Of a stretch of DNA of 64,000 bases, positions 1-9,635 are shown piece by piece. Origin of the DNA: Streptococcus mitis (GTDB taxonomy: Bacteria; Bacillota; Bacilli; Lactobacillales; Streptococcaceae); contig NZ_CP067992.1 of assembly GCF_016658865.1 (NCBI RefSeq), forward strand, positions 1,197,001 to 1,261,000, read 5' to 3'. Made by a program: the position numbers and the translations under genes. Numbering within the stretch: the first letter of the stretch is position 1; every line of letters begins with the position of its first letter. The notes beneath the pieces were generated by a model. The model did not search any database and was not told the origin of the DNA. It saw only the letters and a list, made by a program, of their open reading frames with translations.

Positions 1-299
1 TCACCATTGACCTTAATAGTGTCAGGCAAAATCCGCACCCTTTCAACAGAATCCGCCAAATTTTGACTCGCTTGACTCTGTTGCCAATTTTGAAAAACAA
101 ACCAGAATCCAAAAATTCCACAAAGCACTAGAACTTTGCTAGCAGATTTCCAAGAAAATTGGATAAAGAGACAGACTAGCAGAAAAACGAAGCCTAGCAG
201 TGCGATATAGGATGCTGAAAAAATGGCGTAGTAAAGCCAGAGCAATAGAAAACTCAGATAGATTAGGGGAACAGGGAAAGTCTTAATCCGCTGTAACAT
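1..299 (-). CDS. comEC: ComEC DNA-uptake channel, N-terminal part only (cut by window edge)
   Basis: The first roughly 100 codons of ComEC, the membrane channel that passes single-stranded transforming DNA into the cell. Reading leftward from the ATG at 299, the product opens with a short basic stretch followed by closely spaced hydrophobic segments (about residues 9-65) and a charged region, as in the N-terminus of streptococcal ComEC. The start codon lies inside the 3' end of comEA, a 17-nt overlap, so the two are probably translationally coupled and share the competence promoter upstream of comEA. The rest of the gene lies beyond the window. Confidence 0.9.
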   Translation of the reverse strand, partial: MLQRIKTFPVPLIYLSFLLLWLYYAIFSASYIALLGFVFLLVCLFIQFSWKSASKVLVLCGIFGFWFVFQNWQQSQASQNLADSVERVRILPDTIKVNG

Positions 300-933
300 A
301 GTCTTTTAGCTTTTCTATCGTTTTAGCACCAATGCCAGAAACCTTCTTGAGTTCATCAACCGACTTGAATTTCCCATTTGATTCACGATGGTCGATAATA
401 TCCTGAGCTCGTTTGCCACCCAGACCCTTGACCTGCTTGAGCTCTTCCAGACTGGCCTTGTTGAGATTGACCTTCTTTTCCTTGTTCTTTGAAGAAGCTG
501 TCCCAGAACCAGTCTGTTGACTAGCTGCTTCTTCTCCCTTAGTTGGAACGTAGACCAGAGCCTCATCACTAACTTTCTGAGCTAGATTGAGCGATTTGCT
601 GTCTGCTTGCTCTGTCAAGCCACCCGCCTTTTGAACAGCATCATTGACCCGACTACCTACTGGCAAGTCATAAATCCCTGGTGATTTAACAGCGCCTTTC
701 ACATCTACTGTAATCACATCTTGTTCAACCGATTCGTCCTTCTCTTCCCTCTTCACATCCTTTTCGGTCGATGAAACCTTGGAAACAGCTGCAACTTCTC
801 CCTGTAAATTCGTCTCTTTAACAGGTATTTGTGGAGCTGGTTTTAGCAGGAAAAATCCTCCTACAAGCAAGCCCAGACCAGTACAGATGACGATGATTTT
901 ATACTCTTTGATTTTCTCGATAATTGCTTCCAT
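283..933 (-). CDS. comEA: ComEA competence DNA receptor
   Basis: Membrane-anchored double-stranded DNA receptor of the transformation machinery, 216 aa. One N-terminal membrane segment (about residues 13-33) is followed by a charged linker, an SLBB-type domain (about 73-130, around DVKGAVKSPGIYDL) and a C-terminal tandem helix-hairpin-helix DNA-binding domain (about 155-213, with LNKAS, VKGLGGKRAQ and VSGIGAKT). The ATG has a GAGAGGAG ribosome site. It sits 20 nt after a CIN box and overlaps comEC, giving the usual late-competence order. Expression is expected only during competence, under the alternative sigma factor SigX/ComX. Confidence 0.96.
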   Translation of the reverse strand: MEAIIEKIKEYKIIVICTGLGLLVGGFFLLKPAPQIPVKETNLQGEVAAVSKVSSTEKDVKREEKDESVEQDVITVDVKGAVKSPGIYDLPVGSRVNDAVQKAGGLTEQADSKSLNLAQKVSDEALVYVPTKGEEAASQQTGSGTASSKNKEKKVNLNKASLEELKQVKGLGGKRAQDIIDHRESNGKFKSVDELKKVSGIGAKTIEKLKDYVTAD

Positions 934-952
934 ATTTTCTCCTCTCTTAGAT

Positions 953-960
953 TATTCGTA
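953..960 (-). promoter_or_regulatory. CIN box (SigX/ComX competence promoter) for comEA-comEC
   Basis: The minus strand reads TACGAATA, the exact consensus recognised by the competence sigma factor of streptococci. It lies 20 nt before the comEA start with a ribosome site between, so the transcript leader should be very short. No second copy was noticed in the window. Confidence 0.9.
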
Positions 961-999
961 AGAGGAAGAAAAAACAGTCGAAAATTTCTTTTCAACTGC

Positions 1000-1569
1000 T
1001 TATTTATTTGCAAAATAGTCTTCCTTAGTCAAGACATAATAAACTCTTGTGATAATTCGACCTGGTTCTTTATTATCCATTCTGGCATAGGGTTCTTCGT
1101 GGGAAAAACGCATGCCTGATTTCTCCATGACCTTGCCAGATGCGGGATTATCCTTATCGTGAAGGGCGATCAACTTGTTCATTCCAATATTCTCAAAAGC
1201 CAGCTTAATCACGGCACGATTGGCTTCTGTCGTCAAACCTTGATTCCAATACTTTTTATTGATAATGTAACCAATAGCTGCCTTTTTGAGAATGGGATCA
1301 ATCTTGTGCAAATCAATAGTTCCGATAAACTGACTATTGCTTTTTAGTTCGATTCCCCACCGTCCCAAGGGATTGGCCAAGTAGAACTGAGCAATGTTAT
1401 TCTTGGTCTCTTCTAGGCTCTGATTTGTTGGAAAAGTGTAGCGTGTATTATCCTTGTCCGAGGCATAGTCAAACATTTCTTCCGCATCATCCAAGGTTAC
1501 AGGTCTAAGCAATAAACGCTCAGTCTCGACTATGGGATACTGAGCTAGTTTTAAAAAGATTGATTCCAT
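1000..1569 (-). CDS. GNAT family N-acetyltransferase (RimJ/RimL type)
   Basis: A 189-aa acetyl-CoA-dependent acetyltransferase of the RimJ/RimL branch, whose members acetylate protein N-termini or small amines. Evidence is the start ETERLLLRPVTLDDAEEMF, the central IGYIINKKYWNQGLTTEA segment forming the acetyl-CoA-binding strand and loop, and the late motif IALHDKDNPASGKVMEKSGMRF, where a partner-binding residue normally precedes the final strands. Length is normal for the family. The substrate cannot be read from sequence. It lies between comEA and phoH with its own spacing and shows no CIN box. Confidence 0.85.
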   Translation of the reverse strand: MESIFLKLAQYPIVETERLLLRPVTLDDAEEMFDYASDKDNTRYTFPTNQSLEETKNNIAQFYLANPLGRWGIELKSNSQFIGTIDLHKIDPILKKAAIGYIINKKYWNQGLTTEANRAVIKLAFENIGMNKLIALHDKDNPASGKVMEKSGMRFSHEEPYARMDNKEPGRIITRVYYVLTKEDYFANK

Positions 1570-1654
1570 ACTTCTCCTCCGCTTGAAAAGTTTCTAACTA
1601 ATACAAGGATATTGACTGAAACATTGTATTGAGATAACTTTAAATACAAAAGAA

Positions 1655-2659
1655 CTATCCTTCAGACAGAGGTTGAGACTCTAATTCTTCACTCTCTTCA
1701 TTCTTGACAGGTGCTGGTTCATAAGCTCGGATAATCTGAGCAACAACTGGATGGCGAACCACATCTTTAGCTGAAAAATGAACAAAGTCAATTTGGTGAA
1801 TGTTCTTGAGTTTTTCTTGAGCATCAATCAAACCGGACTTGACATTACGCGGCAGGTCAATCTGACTGATATCTCCATTGACAATCATCTTAGAATTAAA
1901 GCCTAAACGAGTCAAGAACATCTTCATCTGCATGATGGTCGTATTTTGGGCTTCATCTAGAATGACAAAGGCATCATCCAAGGTTCGCCCACGCATATAT
2001 GCGAGGGGTGCAATCTCGATAATTTCACGCTCCATGAGACGCGTTGTTTGGTCTTTCCCAAGAATCTGATACAAGGCATCATAAACAGGTCGAAGGTAAG
2101 GATCCACCTTCTCCTTAAGATCACCCGGAAGAAAACCTAGACTCTCTCCTGCTTCCACTGCTGGACGAGTCAGGATAATTCGCTTGACCTGCCCACGTTT
2201 AAGGGCAGTCACTGCCAAGGTCACTGCAAGAAAGGTCTTCCCTGTCCCTGCTGGTCCGATTCCAAAGGTCACATCGTGCTGTTTAACACTATCCACATAA
2301 AGCTTTTGACCCAATGTTTTGACGCGAATCGGTTTACCTGTATTGTCCTTGATAATTTCTTCTTCGTAAAGGGCAACAAACTTGTCGATTTCATCGTTTT
2401 TGACCATGCTAATCGCAGTCACCACATCTGGTGTGCCGACTGTCATCCCACGATTCACCAAAACCATGAGAGCTTGAATAACCTGACGAGCTTCCTCACA
2501 GGCATTCTCTTCTCCCAAAACCTGGACAATCTCCGTACGAGCATGAATCACAACATCAAGCTCTTCTTCCATCAAACGAAGATGGCGTTCATTGGAACCA
2601 AAAAGATGAAACAGGTCATCTGGATGACTCAGTTGAATGTCAATTGAATGTTCCTTCAA
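1655..2659 (-). CDS. phoH: PhoH family ATPase
   Basis: A cytoplasmic P-loop ATPase of the PhoH/YbeZ family, linked in other bacteria to RNA metabolism and ribosome maturation. Of 334 aa, the Walker A GPAGTGKT lies near residue 139 and the Walker B-like VILDEAQNTT near 234, followed by SKMIVNGDISQIDLP. The N-terminal 100 residues form the usual PhoH accessory domain. The start is a TTG at 2659, about 10 nt after GAGAGG; no ATG fits the family N-terminus better. In many Firmicutes phoH sits with ybeY, which is not adjacent here. Confidence 0.93.
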   Translation of the reverse strand: MKEHSIDIQLSHPDDLFHLFGSNERHLRLMEEELDVVIHARTEIVQVLGEENACEEARQVIQALMVLVNRGMTVGTPDVVTAISMVKNDEIDKFVALYEEEIIKDNTGKPIRVKTLGQKLYVDSVKQHDVTFGIGPAGTGKTFLAVTLAVTALKRGQVKRIILTRPAVEAGESLGFLPGDLKEKVDPYLRPVYDALYQILGKDQTTRLMEREIIEIAPLAYMRGRTLDDAFVILDEAQNTTIMQMKMFLTRLGFNSKMIVNGDISQIDLPRNVKSGLIDAQEKLKNIHQIDFVHFSAKDVVRHPVVAQIIRAYEPAPVKNEESEELESQPLSEG

Positions 2660-2744
2660 ATAAAGAACCTCTCTAATCCTTTTATTTCTTTTTATTATAG
2701 CAAAGGGATGGAGAAATTACTAGCCCAAAGCCAATGAATAAAGT

Positions 2745-2960
2745 CTAGTGTTCTAAGTATTCTTGCCAGATAGCGTCAAAGTCTCCTAGGTTAAAAGAAA
2801 AACTGGCATGCTCCTCCAAAAATCGACTGACCTCATCAAAATCATCCGTATGTTTTGGAAAGGCTGATTCTTCAAAAGCGAGGTCTGCCAAGATAGCCTT
2901 GGGATTGTTACTTTTAGGATTGCGCTCGGTCATGAGCCAAGTGTAAAATGATTTTCTCAT
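2745..2960 (-). CDS. YozE family small protein
   Basis: A 71-aa acidic, helix-rich protein of the YozE (SAM-like fold) family. The recognisable features are the start [16 protein letters not shown], the [26 protein letters not shown] block and the C-terminal [16 protein letters not shown]. No catalytic residues are known. It ends the cvfB transcription unit, starting 8 nt after the cvfB stop, so the pair is probably co-transcribed. The biological role is unknown to me. Confidence 0.88.
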   Translation of the reverse strand: MRKSFYTWLMTERNPKSNNPKAILADLAFEESAFPKHTDDFDEVSRFLEEHASFSFNLGDFDAIWQEYLEH

Positions 2961-2968
2961 ATGTCTCC

Positions 2969-3823
2969 CTAAATCAACTCTGTCCCAAACTGGTCTTGCT
3001 TGATTTTACCAGCCTTCATAAGACCACCTAAAGCTTTCTTGAACTGACCTTTAGAAATGCCAAAGGTTGCCTTGATGTCGTCTGGAGATGACTTATCATT
3101 TAAGGTCATGAAACCGCCATTGCTTTCCAAGTAGGTCAAAATCATCTGGGCATCATTTTCCAACATTTCAAATGAACGCGGTTTTAGGGAGAGGTTCAGA
3201 GTTCTATCAACCTCACGGAAACCAATGACACGCGCATCTAACACTTGACCCAACCGTGGCTCTGCGTAGCGCTCGCTAGGATGGATAAAGCCAAGCATGT
3301 TATTTTCTGGTAGGTAAACAAAGGTTCCTGACAGCTTGAGACGGTATACAATGGCTGGCCAGTTTTGGTTCTGCATATTGTTGTAGGCAGGACGAGCCAG
3401 ACGTTGGAAGTCTTCTTGATAGGCCAAAAGTCCCCAGATACGGTCTTTCTTGTCCACTTCAAGACGGATGTAGAGTTGGTCGCCTTTCTTAGGCCAGAGT
3501 TCCTTGAGCTCAGGAAGAATATCGAGTGACACAACGATTTCCTTGTCAGGAAGTCCTGTATCCACAAAAACACCCAAGTCCTTACGAACTTCTGTAACAC
3601 GTCCCCAACCAAATTGGTCCTGAGTAGCAGTCACTTCTAGAGTTGTCAAGCGGAGCTTTTGCTTCATATCTGTGTAGGCGAAACCTTTAACCGTATCCCC
3701 TACTGTATGCTGACCTTCTTCCTTGGCAAGCGCATAGGTTTGGCCATCCTTTTGCACAAAGTAAAAACGGTCATTTTCATCGATGATGAGTCCAACGATA
3801 AAACTTGCAAGATTTGTATTCAT
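2969..3823 (-). CDS. cvfB: CvfB family S1-domain RNA-binding regulator
   Basis: A 284-aa RNA-binding protein of the CvfB/YitL family (conserved virulence factor B). It has S1-like OB-fold modules along the chain, for example around [22 protein letters not shown], and a C-terminal winged helix ([45 protein letters not shown]). I place the start at the ATG at 3823, which has AAGGAAAT just upstream. An upstream in-frame codon at 3862 would lie inside the terminator hairpin and lacks a ribosome site. It is separated from frr by that terminator. Confidence 0.9.
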   Translation of the reverse strand: MNTNLASFIVGLIIDENDRFYFVQKDGQTYALAKEEGQHTVGDTVKGFAYTDMKQKLRLTTLEVTATQDQFGWGRVTEVRKDLGVFVDTGLPDKEIVVSLDILPELKELWPKKGDQLYIRLEVDKKDRIWGLLAYQEDFQRLARPAYNNMQNQNWPAIVYRLKLSGTFVYLPENNMLGFIHPSERYAEPRLGQVLDARVIGFREVDRTLNLSLKPRSFEMLENDAQMILTYLESNGGFMTLNDKSSPDDIKATFGISKGQFKKALGGLMKAGKIKQDQFGTELI

Positions 3824-3840
3824 ATTTCCTTCTTTCGAAT

Positions 3841-3875
3841 AAAACTCAGCCAGCAATGCCAACTGAGTTTTTCTG
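3841..3875 (-). terminator. Rho-independent terminator after pyrH-frr
   Basis: Perfect arms AAAACTCAG (3841-3849) and CTGAGTTTT (3863-3871) enclose a 13-nt loop; the minus-strand transcript ends in a U-rich tract. It lies 8 nt after the frr stop and just before the cvfB ribosome site. The symmetry could also stop rightward transcription. Confidence 0.85.
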
Positions 3876-3882
3876 TTTATTT

Positions 3883-4440
3883 TTAGACTTCCAAAAGTTC
3901 TTTTTCTTTGTTGGCAGTCATGTCATCGATGTGTTTGACAGCATCGTCTGTTACTTTCTGAATATCTTTTTCAAGAGTCTTCAATTCGTCTTCAGTGATT
4001 TCTTTTGCTTTTTCTTGTTTCTTAGCTTCGTCCATAGCATCACGACGGATATTGCGGACAGCCACCTTAGCATTTTCACCGACCTTCTTCACTTCTTTAG
4101 CAAGGTCACGACGAGTTTCTTCTGTAAGAGCAGGGATAACCAAACGAATCACAGAACCATCATTAGCTGGTGTAATACCAAGATCAGAAGCGTTCAAGGC
4201 ACGTTCGATGTCTTTCAATGAAGACTTGTCAAATGGTGTTACCAACAAGACACGCGCTTCTGGAATCGTAATTGAAGCGATTTGGTTAAGGGGAGTTTCT
4301 ACTCCATAGTACTCTACATGTACACGGTCAAGCAAGCTTGCATTGGCACGACCGGCACGGATACCACCAAATTCACGAGCAAGTGATTGGTGAGACTGGG
4401 TCATTCTCTCTTTAGCTTTTTCAATAATTGCGTTAGCCAT
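3883..4440 (-). CDS. frr: Ribosome recycling factor
   Basis: A 185-aa ribosome recycling factor that, with EF-G, splits post-termination ribosomes. The sequence is typical from end to end: the N-terminal helix with [22 protein letters not shown], the central [23 protein letters not shown] domain and the C-terminal [14 protein letters not shown] helix. It starts 8 nt after the pyrH stop, so pyrH-frr forms an operon, a widely conserved pair. It is followed by a strong terminator. Confidence 0.97.
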   Translation of the reverse strand: MANAIIEKAKERMTQSHQSLAREFGGIRAGRANASLLDRVHVEYYGVETPLNQIASITIPEARVLLVTPFDKSSLKDIERALNASDLGITPANDGSVIRLVIPALTEETRRDLAKEVKKVGENAKVAVRNIRRDAMDEAKKQEKAKEITEDELKTLEKDIQKVTDDAVKHIDDMTANKEKELLEV

Positions 4441-4448
4441 AATCTTTC

Positions 4449-5186
4449 TTATTCCTTTTCTTCGATATTATTTGAAACTGTTGTTCCGATATTTTCACCA
4501 AATACGACACGTTTGATGTTGCCTGGTTGGTTCATGTTGAAGACAACCAAGTCAATGTCGTTGTCCATTGAGAGGGTTGAAGCTGTTGAATCCATGATAC
4601 GAAGACCTTTATTGATAACGTCACGGTGAGTCAATTCTTCAAACTTAACGGCTGTCTTGTCCTTCTTAGGATCGGCATTATAAACACCGTCGACGCCATT
4701 TTTAGCCATGAGGATGGCATCTGCTTCGATTTCAGCTGCACGAAGAGCCGCTGTTGTATCTGTTGAGAAGTAAGGTGAACCAATTCCAGCACCAAAGATA
4801 ACGATACGGCCTTTTTCAAGGTGACGAAGGGCACGTCCACGTACGTAAGGCTCTGCCACTTGTTGCATGGCAATGGCTGTTTGTACACGCGTATCAACCC
4901 CAACTTGTTGCAATGAATCTGCCATCACAAGAGCATTCATAACAGTCCCAAGCATTCCTGTGTAATCTGCCTGAACGCGGTCCATTCCTGCTTCTGCAGC
5001 AGGTTCACCACGCCAGAGATTTCCTCCACCAATAACAAGGGCAATTTCGATACCTAAGCTATGAACTTCTTGAATCTCTTTTGCGATTGTTTGAACTGTT
5101 TGGATATCAATCCCTACGCCACGTTCACCGGCAAGGGCTTCACCTGATAACTTGATTAAAATACGTTTATACTTGGGATTCGCCAT
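4449..5186 (-). CDS. pyrH: UMP kinase
   Basis: A 245-aa bacterial-type UMP kinase (amino-acid kinase fold) that phosphorylates UMP to UDP, feeding RNA, UDP-sugar and wall precursor synthesis. Diagnostic stretches are [52 protein letters not shown] and [10 protein letters not shown]. The ATG at 5186 follows GGAGAG with good spacing; a GTG two codons upstream is too close to that site to be the start. It is the first gene of pyrH-frr. The enzyme is normally activated by GTP and inhibited by UTP. Confidence 0.97.
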   Translation of the reverse strand: MANPKYKRILIKLSGEALAGERGVGIDIQTVQTIAKEIQEVHSLGIEIALVIGGGNLWRGEPAAEAGMDRVQADYTGMLGTVMNALVMADSLQQVGVDTRVQTAIAMQQVAEPYVRGRALRHLEKGRIVIFGAGIGSPYFSTDTTAALRAAEIEADAILMAKNGVDGVYNADPKKDKTAVKFEELTHRDVINKGLRIMDSTASTLSMDNDIDLVVFNMNQPGNIKRVVFGENIGTTVSNNIEEKE

Positions 5187-5269
5187 TTTCACTCTCCTTT
5201 TTTTATCCTACCTATTTTATCACAATTTCTAAGATTTTTATAGTATCATGAGCAATTCTTTCAAAAAAA

Positions 5270-6604
5270 TTAGACCGTTAAAAATTCCTCTAAATCGTTA
5301 AGGGCACGCTCTGCAATTTTTTCATAACGAGCCTTCTTATCACGGATACGTTCGCCTTCCAACTCCTTGATAATTCCAAAGTTGACATTCATCGGTTGGA
5401 AATGTTTGCTGTCCGCATGGGTGATGTAATGAGCCAGACTTCCAATCGCTGTTGTCTCTGGGAAAATAGCCTCACTTTCACCCTTGAAAAGACGAGCTGC
5501 ATTAATACCCGCAACCAAGCCTGACGCTGCTGACTCAACATAGCCTTCCACACCCGTCATCTGACCAGCAAAGAAGAGATTTGGTTGCTTCTTAGAACGA
5601 TAGGTCTGTTCAAGAAGATTTGGTGAATCCATGTAAGAATTGCGGTGCATGACACCATAACGAACAAACTCCACATTTTCAAGACCTGGAATCATTTGGA
5701 AGACACGCTTTTGTTCTCCCCATTTGAGGTGGGTCTGGAAACCGACGATATTATAGAGGCTACCAGCTGCATTGTCCTGACGAAGCTGAACCACCGCATA
5801 AGGTGTTTTAAATTCTCCATCACGAGGTCCTGTGTAGTCGTCCGGATACTCCAGACCGACTGGTTTCATAGGACCATAAAGCATTGTTTTAATACCACGT
5901 TTAGCCATGACTTCGATAGGCATACAGCCTTCAAAATACTTTTCTTTTTCGAAAGAATTAAGCGGAGCTTCTTCCGCATTGACCAAGGCTTCATGGAAAT
6001 CCATAAACTCTTGCTTGGTCATTGGAGCATTGAGATAAGCAGCTTCTCCCTTGTCATACCGAGACTTGAGATAGACCTTGCTCATATCGATGGTGTTGAC
6101 ATCAATAATCGGCGCTGCCGCATCGTAGAAATAGAAACCATCGCCGTCATTGAGAGCATGAATCTTTTCAGCCAAGGCATCGCTAGTCAAAGGACCAGTA
6201 GCGATAACTGTGATTACATCAGTCGGTAATTCTGTAATTTCATCACGAACCACTTCAATCAAGGGATGGTTGGCAACTTTTTCGGTCACCATTTGGGAGA
6301 AACCATCACGGTCCACCGCAAGGGCACCACCAGCAGGAACACGTGTAGCCTCAGCAGATTTCAAAATAACTGAACCCAAGCGACGCATTTCTTCCTTGAG
6401 AAGCCCGACAGCATTTGTCAAAGCATCCCCACGCAAAGAATTGGAACAAACCAACTCGGCAAAATTATCTGTTTTGTGCTGGGGTGTTGACTTGACACCA
6501 CGCATTTCATAAAGTTTAACTGGAATACCACGTTCTGCAATTTGGTAGGCAGCTTCAGAACCTGCCAAACCAGCACCGATAACATTGATATAAGATTGAG
6601 ACAC
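5270..6604 (-). CDS. trmFO: TrmFO, folate/FAD-dependent tRNA (uracil-54) methyltransferase
   Basis: A 444-aa flavoprotein (formerly Gid) that forms ribothymidine at tRNA position 54, using methylenetetrahydrofolate as carbon donor and FADH2. The FAD-binding motif [14 protein letters not shown] is at residues 5-18, followed by [22 protein letters not shown] and the C-terminal [22 protein letters not shown] chose the GTG at 6604, which gives the usual family start ([12 protein letters not shown]) and is preceded by AGAGG. An open frame reaches 6637, but that segment belongs to a folded leader. The gene has its own promoter and an unusually structured 5' leader. Confidence 0.95.
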   Translation of the reverse strand: MSQSYINVIGAGLAGSEAAYQIAERGIPVKLYEMRGVKSTPQHKTDNFAELVCSNSLRGDALTNAVGLLKEEMRRLGSVILKSAEATRVPAGGALAVDRDGFSQMVTEKVANHPLIEVVRDEITELPTDVITVIATGPLTSDALAEKIHALNDGDGFYFYDAAAPIIDVNTIDMSKVYLKSRYDKGEAAYLNAPMTKQEFMDFHEALVNAEEAPLNSFEKEKYFEGCMPIEVMAKRGIKTMLYGPMKPVGLEYPDDYTGPRDGEFKTPYAVVQLRQDNAAGSLYNIVGFQTHLKWGEQKRVFQMIPGLENVEFVRYGVMHRNSYMDSPNLLEQTYRSKKQPNLFFAGQMTGVEGYVESAASGLVAGINAARLFKGESEAIFPETTAIGSLAHYITHADSKHFQPMNVNFGIIKELEGERIRDKKARYEKIAERALNDLEEFLTV

Positions 6605-6620
6605 GACACTAATACCTCTT

Positions 6621-6726
6621 TGGGAGTGTGAAGACAAGTTTCACATTGAAAAAGCCAATCTGACCTACTTCGCTTTCGAGTTTCTTGGCTTAAGCTGAAA
6701 AAGTCCACAGGACTTTTTCACTCCCA
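6621..6726 (-). ncRNA. Candidate structured 5' leader RNA of trmFO (possible cis-regulator)
   Basis: The leader between the trmFO promoter and ribosome site can fold into a closed multi-branch structure. P1 pairs 6719-6726 with 6621-6628 (8 bp, perfect). P2 is 6710-6720 with 6696-6706 (11 bp perfect, 3-nt loop). P3 is 6685-6691 with 6652-6658 (7 bp). P4 is 6640-6645 with 6627-6632 (6 bp). P1 shares two bases with P2 and two with P4, so it is either partly formed or alternates with them. The AGAGG ribosome site (6615-6619) directly follows the 3' arm of P1. Seen: the pairings. Inferred: regulation. I do not recognise a known riboswitch class; a small inserted repeat is the alternative. Confidence 0.5.
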
Positions 6727-6753
6727 CAAATCTTTCTAATTTTTTCTTCTACT

Positions 6754-6781
6754 AGTATAACAAAAAAAGGGAAGAAGGCAA
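6754..6781 (-). promoter_or_regulatory. Probable promoter of trmFO
   Basis: On the minus strand TTGCCT (6776-6781) and TATACT (6754-6759) are 16 nt apart. The -35 element overlaps the loop of the terminator that closes the upstream rsmI unit. This leaves a leader of about 140 nt before the trmFO start. Confidence 0.6.
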
Positions 6782-6789
6782 ACTTCCCT
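6762..6789 (-). terminator. Rho-independent terminator after rsmI
   Basis: Arms AGGGAAG (6768-6774) and CTTCCCT (6783-6789) are followed on the minus strand by seven T residues. It lies just after the rsmI stop and ends the tmk-holB-yabA-rsmI transcript. Confidence 0.85.
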
Positions 6790-6791
6790 GT

Positions 6792-7670
6792 TTAGTCATT
6801 TTCTTGATTTTCTTCCCAGTCATGGTAGGCTGCGTAAAGCTGGCTCTTATTCCACTGGTAAAACTTAGCTACTTCCTTAATAGCTTGGTTTTTCTTCATG
6901 CCTTGCTGGATGCGGACTTGGATTTCTAAGAACAAGTCCTCCTCATCTTTTTCTTCCACATCCTGACTGGCACCTTCAACGATGAGAAGGCATTCGCCCT
7001 TGAGTGGCGTTTCAGCTATGTTTTCTAATAACTCTGAAATGGTACCTCTTTGGTATTCTTCATAGATTTTGGTCAATTCTCTAACCAAGACCACCGAGCG
7101 GTCACCGTAGACTTCTAGCATATTTTCCAACGTATCAGCTACACGATGAGGGGATTCATAGAAAATCTGAGTTTCAGGATAGTCTTTTTTCGAGTCAAAA
7201 AATTGCTTTTGCTGACCTGATTTTCTGGGTAAAAAGCCGTAAAAGATATGTGGCTGTGGCGCTAAACCACTGGCAATCAAGGCAGAAATTCCTGCAGAGG
7301 CACCTGGAACAGTCACTACTGCAATTTCTTCCTCAATGGCTGCCTTAACCAAATCATGACCAGGGTCTGAGATGCTAGGCAGACCCGCGTCGGATACCTG
7401 AGCAATACTTTGACCTGCTTTCAGGAAACCAATCAAATCAGGAATCTTTTCCTTGGCATTGTGCTCATGAAAACTGATTTGCTTGGTAGAAATGTCAAAA
7501 TGCTTGAGCAATAGACCTGTATTGCGCGTGTCCTCAGCAGCAATCCAATCCACTTCTTTCAAGGTCTGAATAGCTCGAAAGGTCATATCATCTAGATTGC
7601 CAATCGGCGTTGCCACTAGGTACAGCTTGCCATAGGGAGACTGCCCCTTAAAACTTTTTTGAATCTGCAT
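6792..7670 (-). CDS. rsmI: RsmI, 16S rRNA (cytidine-1402 2'-O) methyltransferase
   Basis: A 292-aa SAM-dependent methyltransferase of the tetrapyrrole-methylase fold that methylates the ribose of C1402 in 16S rRNA. Family motifs are LYLVATPIGNLDDMTFRA at residues 15-33, AEDTRNTG, SDAGLPSISDPG, PGASAGISAL and FYESPHRV. The ATG at 7670 lies 2 nt after the yabA stop, with its GGGAG ribosome site inside the end of yabA. It is the last gene of the tmk-holB-yabA-rsmI cluster, an order common in Firmicutes. Confidence 0.96.
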   Translation of the reverse strand: MQIQKSFKGQSPYGKLYLVATPIGNLDDMTFRAIQTLKEVDWIAAEDTRNTGLLLKHFDISTKQISFHEHNAKEKIPDLIGFLKAGQSIAQVSDAGLPSISDPGHDLVKAAIEEEIAVVTVPGASAGISALIASGLAPQPHIFYGFLPRKSGQQKQFFDSKKDYPETQIFYESPHRVADTLENMLEVYGDRSVVLVRELTKIYEEYQRGTISELLENIAETPLKGECLLIVEGASQDVEEKDEEDLFLEIQVRIQQGMKKNQAIKEVAKFYQWNKSQLYAAYHDWEENQEND

Positions 7671-7672
7671 GC

Positions 7673-7990
7673 CTACTCCCTGTATAACAACTCGTCACAG
7701 AACATACATTCCTCGTCCTGCTCTCGACGTTGTCCATAAAAATCATTACATACGTGAAATCCATCACGGTAAATGCGACGGACACTTTCGCGAACATGTT
7801 TAGCCTTGACAGGAGCGTCTGCTTCCACCTCACCCAAGCGTTCGCGCAACTTACTATTTTCCAAACGAAGAGCTGTATTTTCCTCTACCAGGCTCTTGAG
7901 ATTTTTCTTGATGGCTTCCACATCGGCCAAGGTCACTAGTAATTGTTGGGAAAAATCATCCAGCGCGTCAAATAATTCTTTTTTGTCCAT
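7673..7990 (-). CDS. yabA: YabA, negative regulator of DNA replication initiation
   Basis: A 105-aa protein that, in B. subtilis, restrains initiation by bridging DnaA and the DnaN clamp. The N-terminal half is a coiled coil (residues 1-55, [17 protein letters not shown] onward). The C-terminal half has the zinc-binding pattern with HVCNDF and CMFCDELLY. The ATG at 7990 follows GGAAAGG; an in-frame codon at 8017 is not needed to complete the family N-terminus. It sits between holB and rsmI, tying replication control to clamp-loader expression. Confidence 0.93.
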
Positions 7991-8029
7991 AAAACAGCCC
8001 TTTCCTTTCTTTATCATTCATTTTTGAGT

Positions 8030-8920
8030 TTATATTTCTTTCAAGACCAGATATTCCATGGCATTTTGAAAGCTGACATTAGCTTGCCACATTTTTCTAG
8101 CTTCTAGCAAATCTTGTAGAATCACTCTTACTCTTGCTTGCAGGAGGTCCTGCCCACAGAGGACTTCAAAAATCCGTAAAACCTGATCCTGTTTTTCCTT
8201 GTCATCTGCCAAGTTGGCTAATTTAGCAACCTGCAGATAACTTTCTTTTTTCTTAGCTACTAACCAAGTCAGCAGGCGTTCACTTTCATCGACCAAAGTC
8301 CAAAAACTTGCCTGATTAGCCAACTTTTCTGCTTCAGCTCGCGATTGACTAAACTGAGCTAGGAGAGTCGCTTTTTTCTTAACCAGTCCCATTTGTTCTA
8401 AGAGCAAGATCAGCTTCTCTTCTTGTTTTTTAAAGTGGAAAATCTGGGTCCGACTTCGGATTGTCGGTAAAATCTTTTCTTCATCGCTTGTCAAGAAGAA
8501 AATATAAACCTCACTCTGGGGTTCTTCGATGACCTTGAGCAGAGAATTGGCTGCGTTGGGGTGCATCTTCTCAGCTTGCTCGATAATAAAAACCTGCTGC
8601 TGGCTTTCAATCCCTGCTTGGGAAAACTGGCCCACCAATTCTCTAATCCGTTCTGTCTTGATGACCTGATTGACTGGCTTAATCAAGGTGACATCGGGAA
8701 ACTCTCCCTGTTCAATCAGCTTACAATTTCGGCATTTCTCACATGGTAAAACGCCTACCTTCTCTGCACAGAAGAGGCTCTTAGCCAAAAATTGCGCCAT
8801 TTCCAAGCTTCCAAAGAATCCTGAAAATAAATAGGCATGATTGAGCTGGTCTTGTTCTAGGATACGGACAAAGCGGTCAAACTGGTCTGGTTGCCAAACC
8901 TTTAATTCTTCTTGTTTCAT
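8030..8920 (-). CDS. holB: DNA polymerase III delta-prime subunit
   Basis: A 296-aa clamp-loader delta-prime subunit. It has the AAA+ fold start ([11 protein letters not shown]), the zinc module [17 protein letters not shown] around residues 59-76, and the SRT motif in [13 protein letters not shown]. The Walker A site is degenerate ([10 protein letters not shown], without GKT), as in delta-prime subunits that do not hydrolyse ATP; the catalytic partner is DnaX, encoded at 43982-45637. It overlaps the tmk stop by 4 nt, so the two are probably translationally coupled. Confidence 0.93.
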   Translation of the reverse strand: MKQEELKVWQPDQFDRFVRILEQDQLNHAYLFSGFFGSLEMAQFLAKSLFCAEKVGVLPCEKCRNCKLIEQGEFPDVTLIKPVNQVIKTERIRELVGQFSQAGIESQQQVFIIEQAEKMHPNAANSLLKVIEEPQSEVYIFFLTSDEEKILPTIRSRTQIFHFKKQEEKLILLLEQMGLVKKKATLLAQFSQSRAEAEKLANQASFWTLVDESERLLTWLVAKKKESYLQVAKLANLADDKEKQDQVLRIFEVLCGQDLLQARVRVILQDLLEARKMWQANVSFQNAMEYLVLKEI

Positions 8921-9555
8921 TTAGCCAAGCCCATTCTTTCAAACAAGACAGTCTTGGTAGCATCCACAACTTGCTCCAAAGGGAGACTAGCATCAATCTT
9001 GACTATGCGATTTCCTTCTTTGTCAAGAAGAGAAAGATAGCCTTGACGAACTTTTTTGTGCAAGTCCAACCCTTCCAAGTCCAAGCGATTGACCTCACGG
9101 TCACTATTAGCAGCAATGCGAGCCAGTCCCTCTTCCACCTCAATGTCAAAATAGAGGGTCAAATCAGGTTTGAGGCCATCTGTAGCAAAATGATTGAGCC
9201 AATTAATGGCATCAATGTCCAAACCACGACCAAATCCTTGATAGGCAACAGAACTATCGATAAAACGATCCATAATGACCAACTTGCCAGCTTCAAGGGC
9301 TGGAAGAACTTTTTCCACCAAATGCTGTCTACGACTGGCAATATAGAGAAGGAGTTCAGTCTTAGCATCCATCTGAGTATGACTTGGGTCCAAAATCACT
9401 TCCCGAATTTTCTCACCAATCAAGACTCCGCCAGGTTCACGGGTCGTCAACACTTCTACTCCTTTTTCCTCTAAAATTGGGAGTAGAGCCTCTAAAACAC
9501 TGGTCTTTCCTGCTCCCTCTGGTCCCTCAAGAGAGACTAAAAATCCTTTTGACAT
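8917..9555 (-). CDS. tmk: Thymidylate kinase
   Basis: A 212-aa dTMP kinase that makes dTDP for DNA synthesis. Evidence: P-loop [11 protein letters not shown] (residues 8-18), the substrate-site [18 protein letters not shown], the [17 protein letters not shown] motif and a lid region near [19 protein letters not shown]. It is the first gene of the tmk-holB-yabA-rsmI cluster and overlaps holB by 4 nt. Confidence 0.97.
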   Translation of the reverse strand: MSKGFLVSLEGPEGAGKTSVLEALLPILEEKGVEVLTTREPGGVLIGEKIREVILDPSHTQMDAKTELLLYIASRRQHLVEKVLPALEAGKLVIMDRFIDSSVAYQGFGRGLDIDAINWLNHFATDGLKPDLTLYFDIEVEEGLARIAANSDREVNRLDLEGLDLHKKVRQGYLSLLDKEGNRIVKIDASLPLEQVVDATKTVLFERMGLAK

Positions 9556-9635
9556 GTCTAACTCATTTCTTTTTTACTACTTCTATTCTATCAAAAAAAT
9601 AGGGGTTTGTGACAATCTTTTTGTCTTCTAATTTC

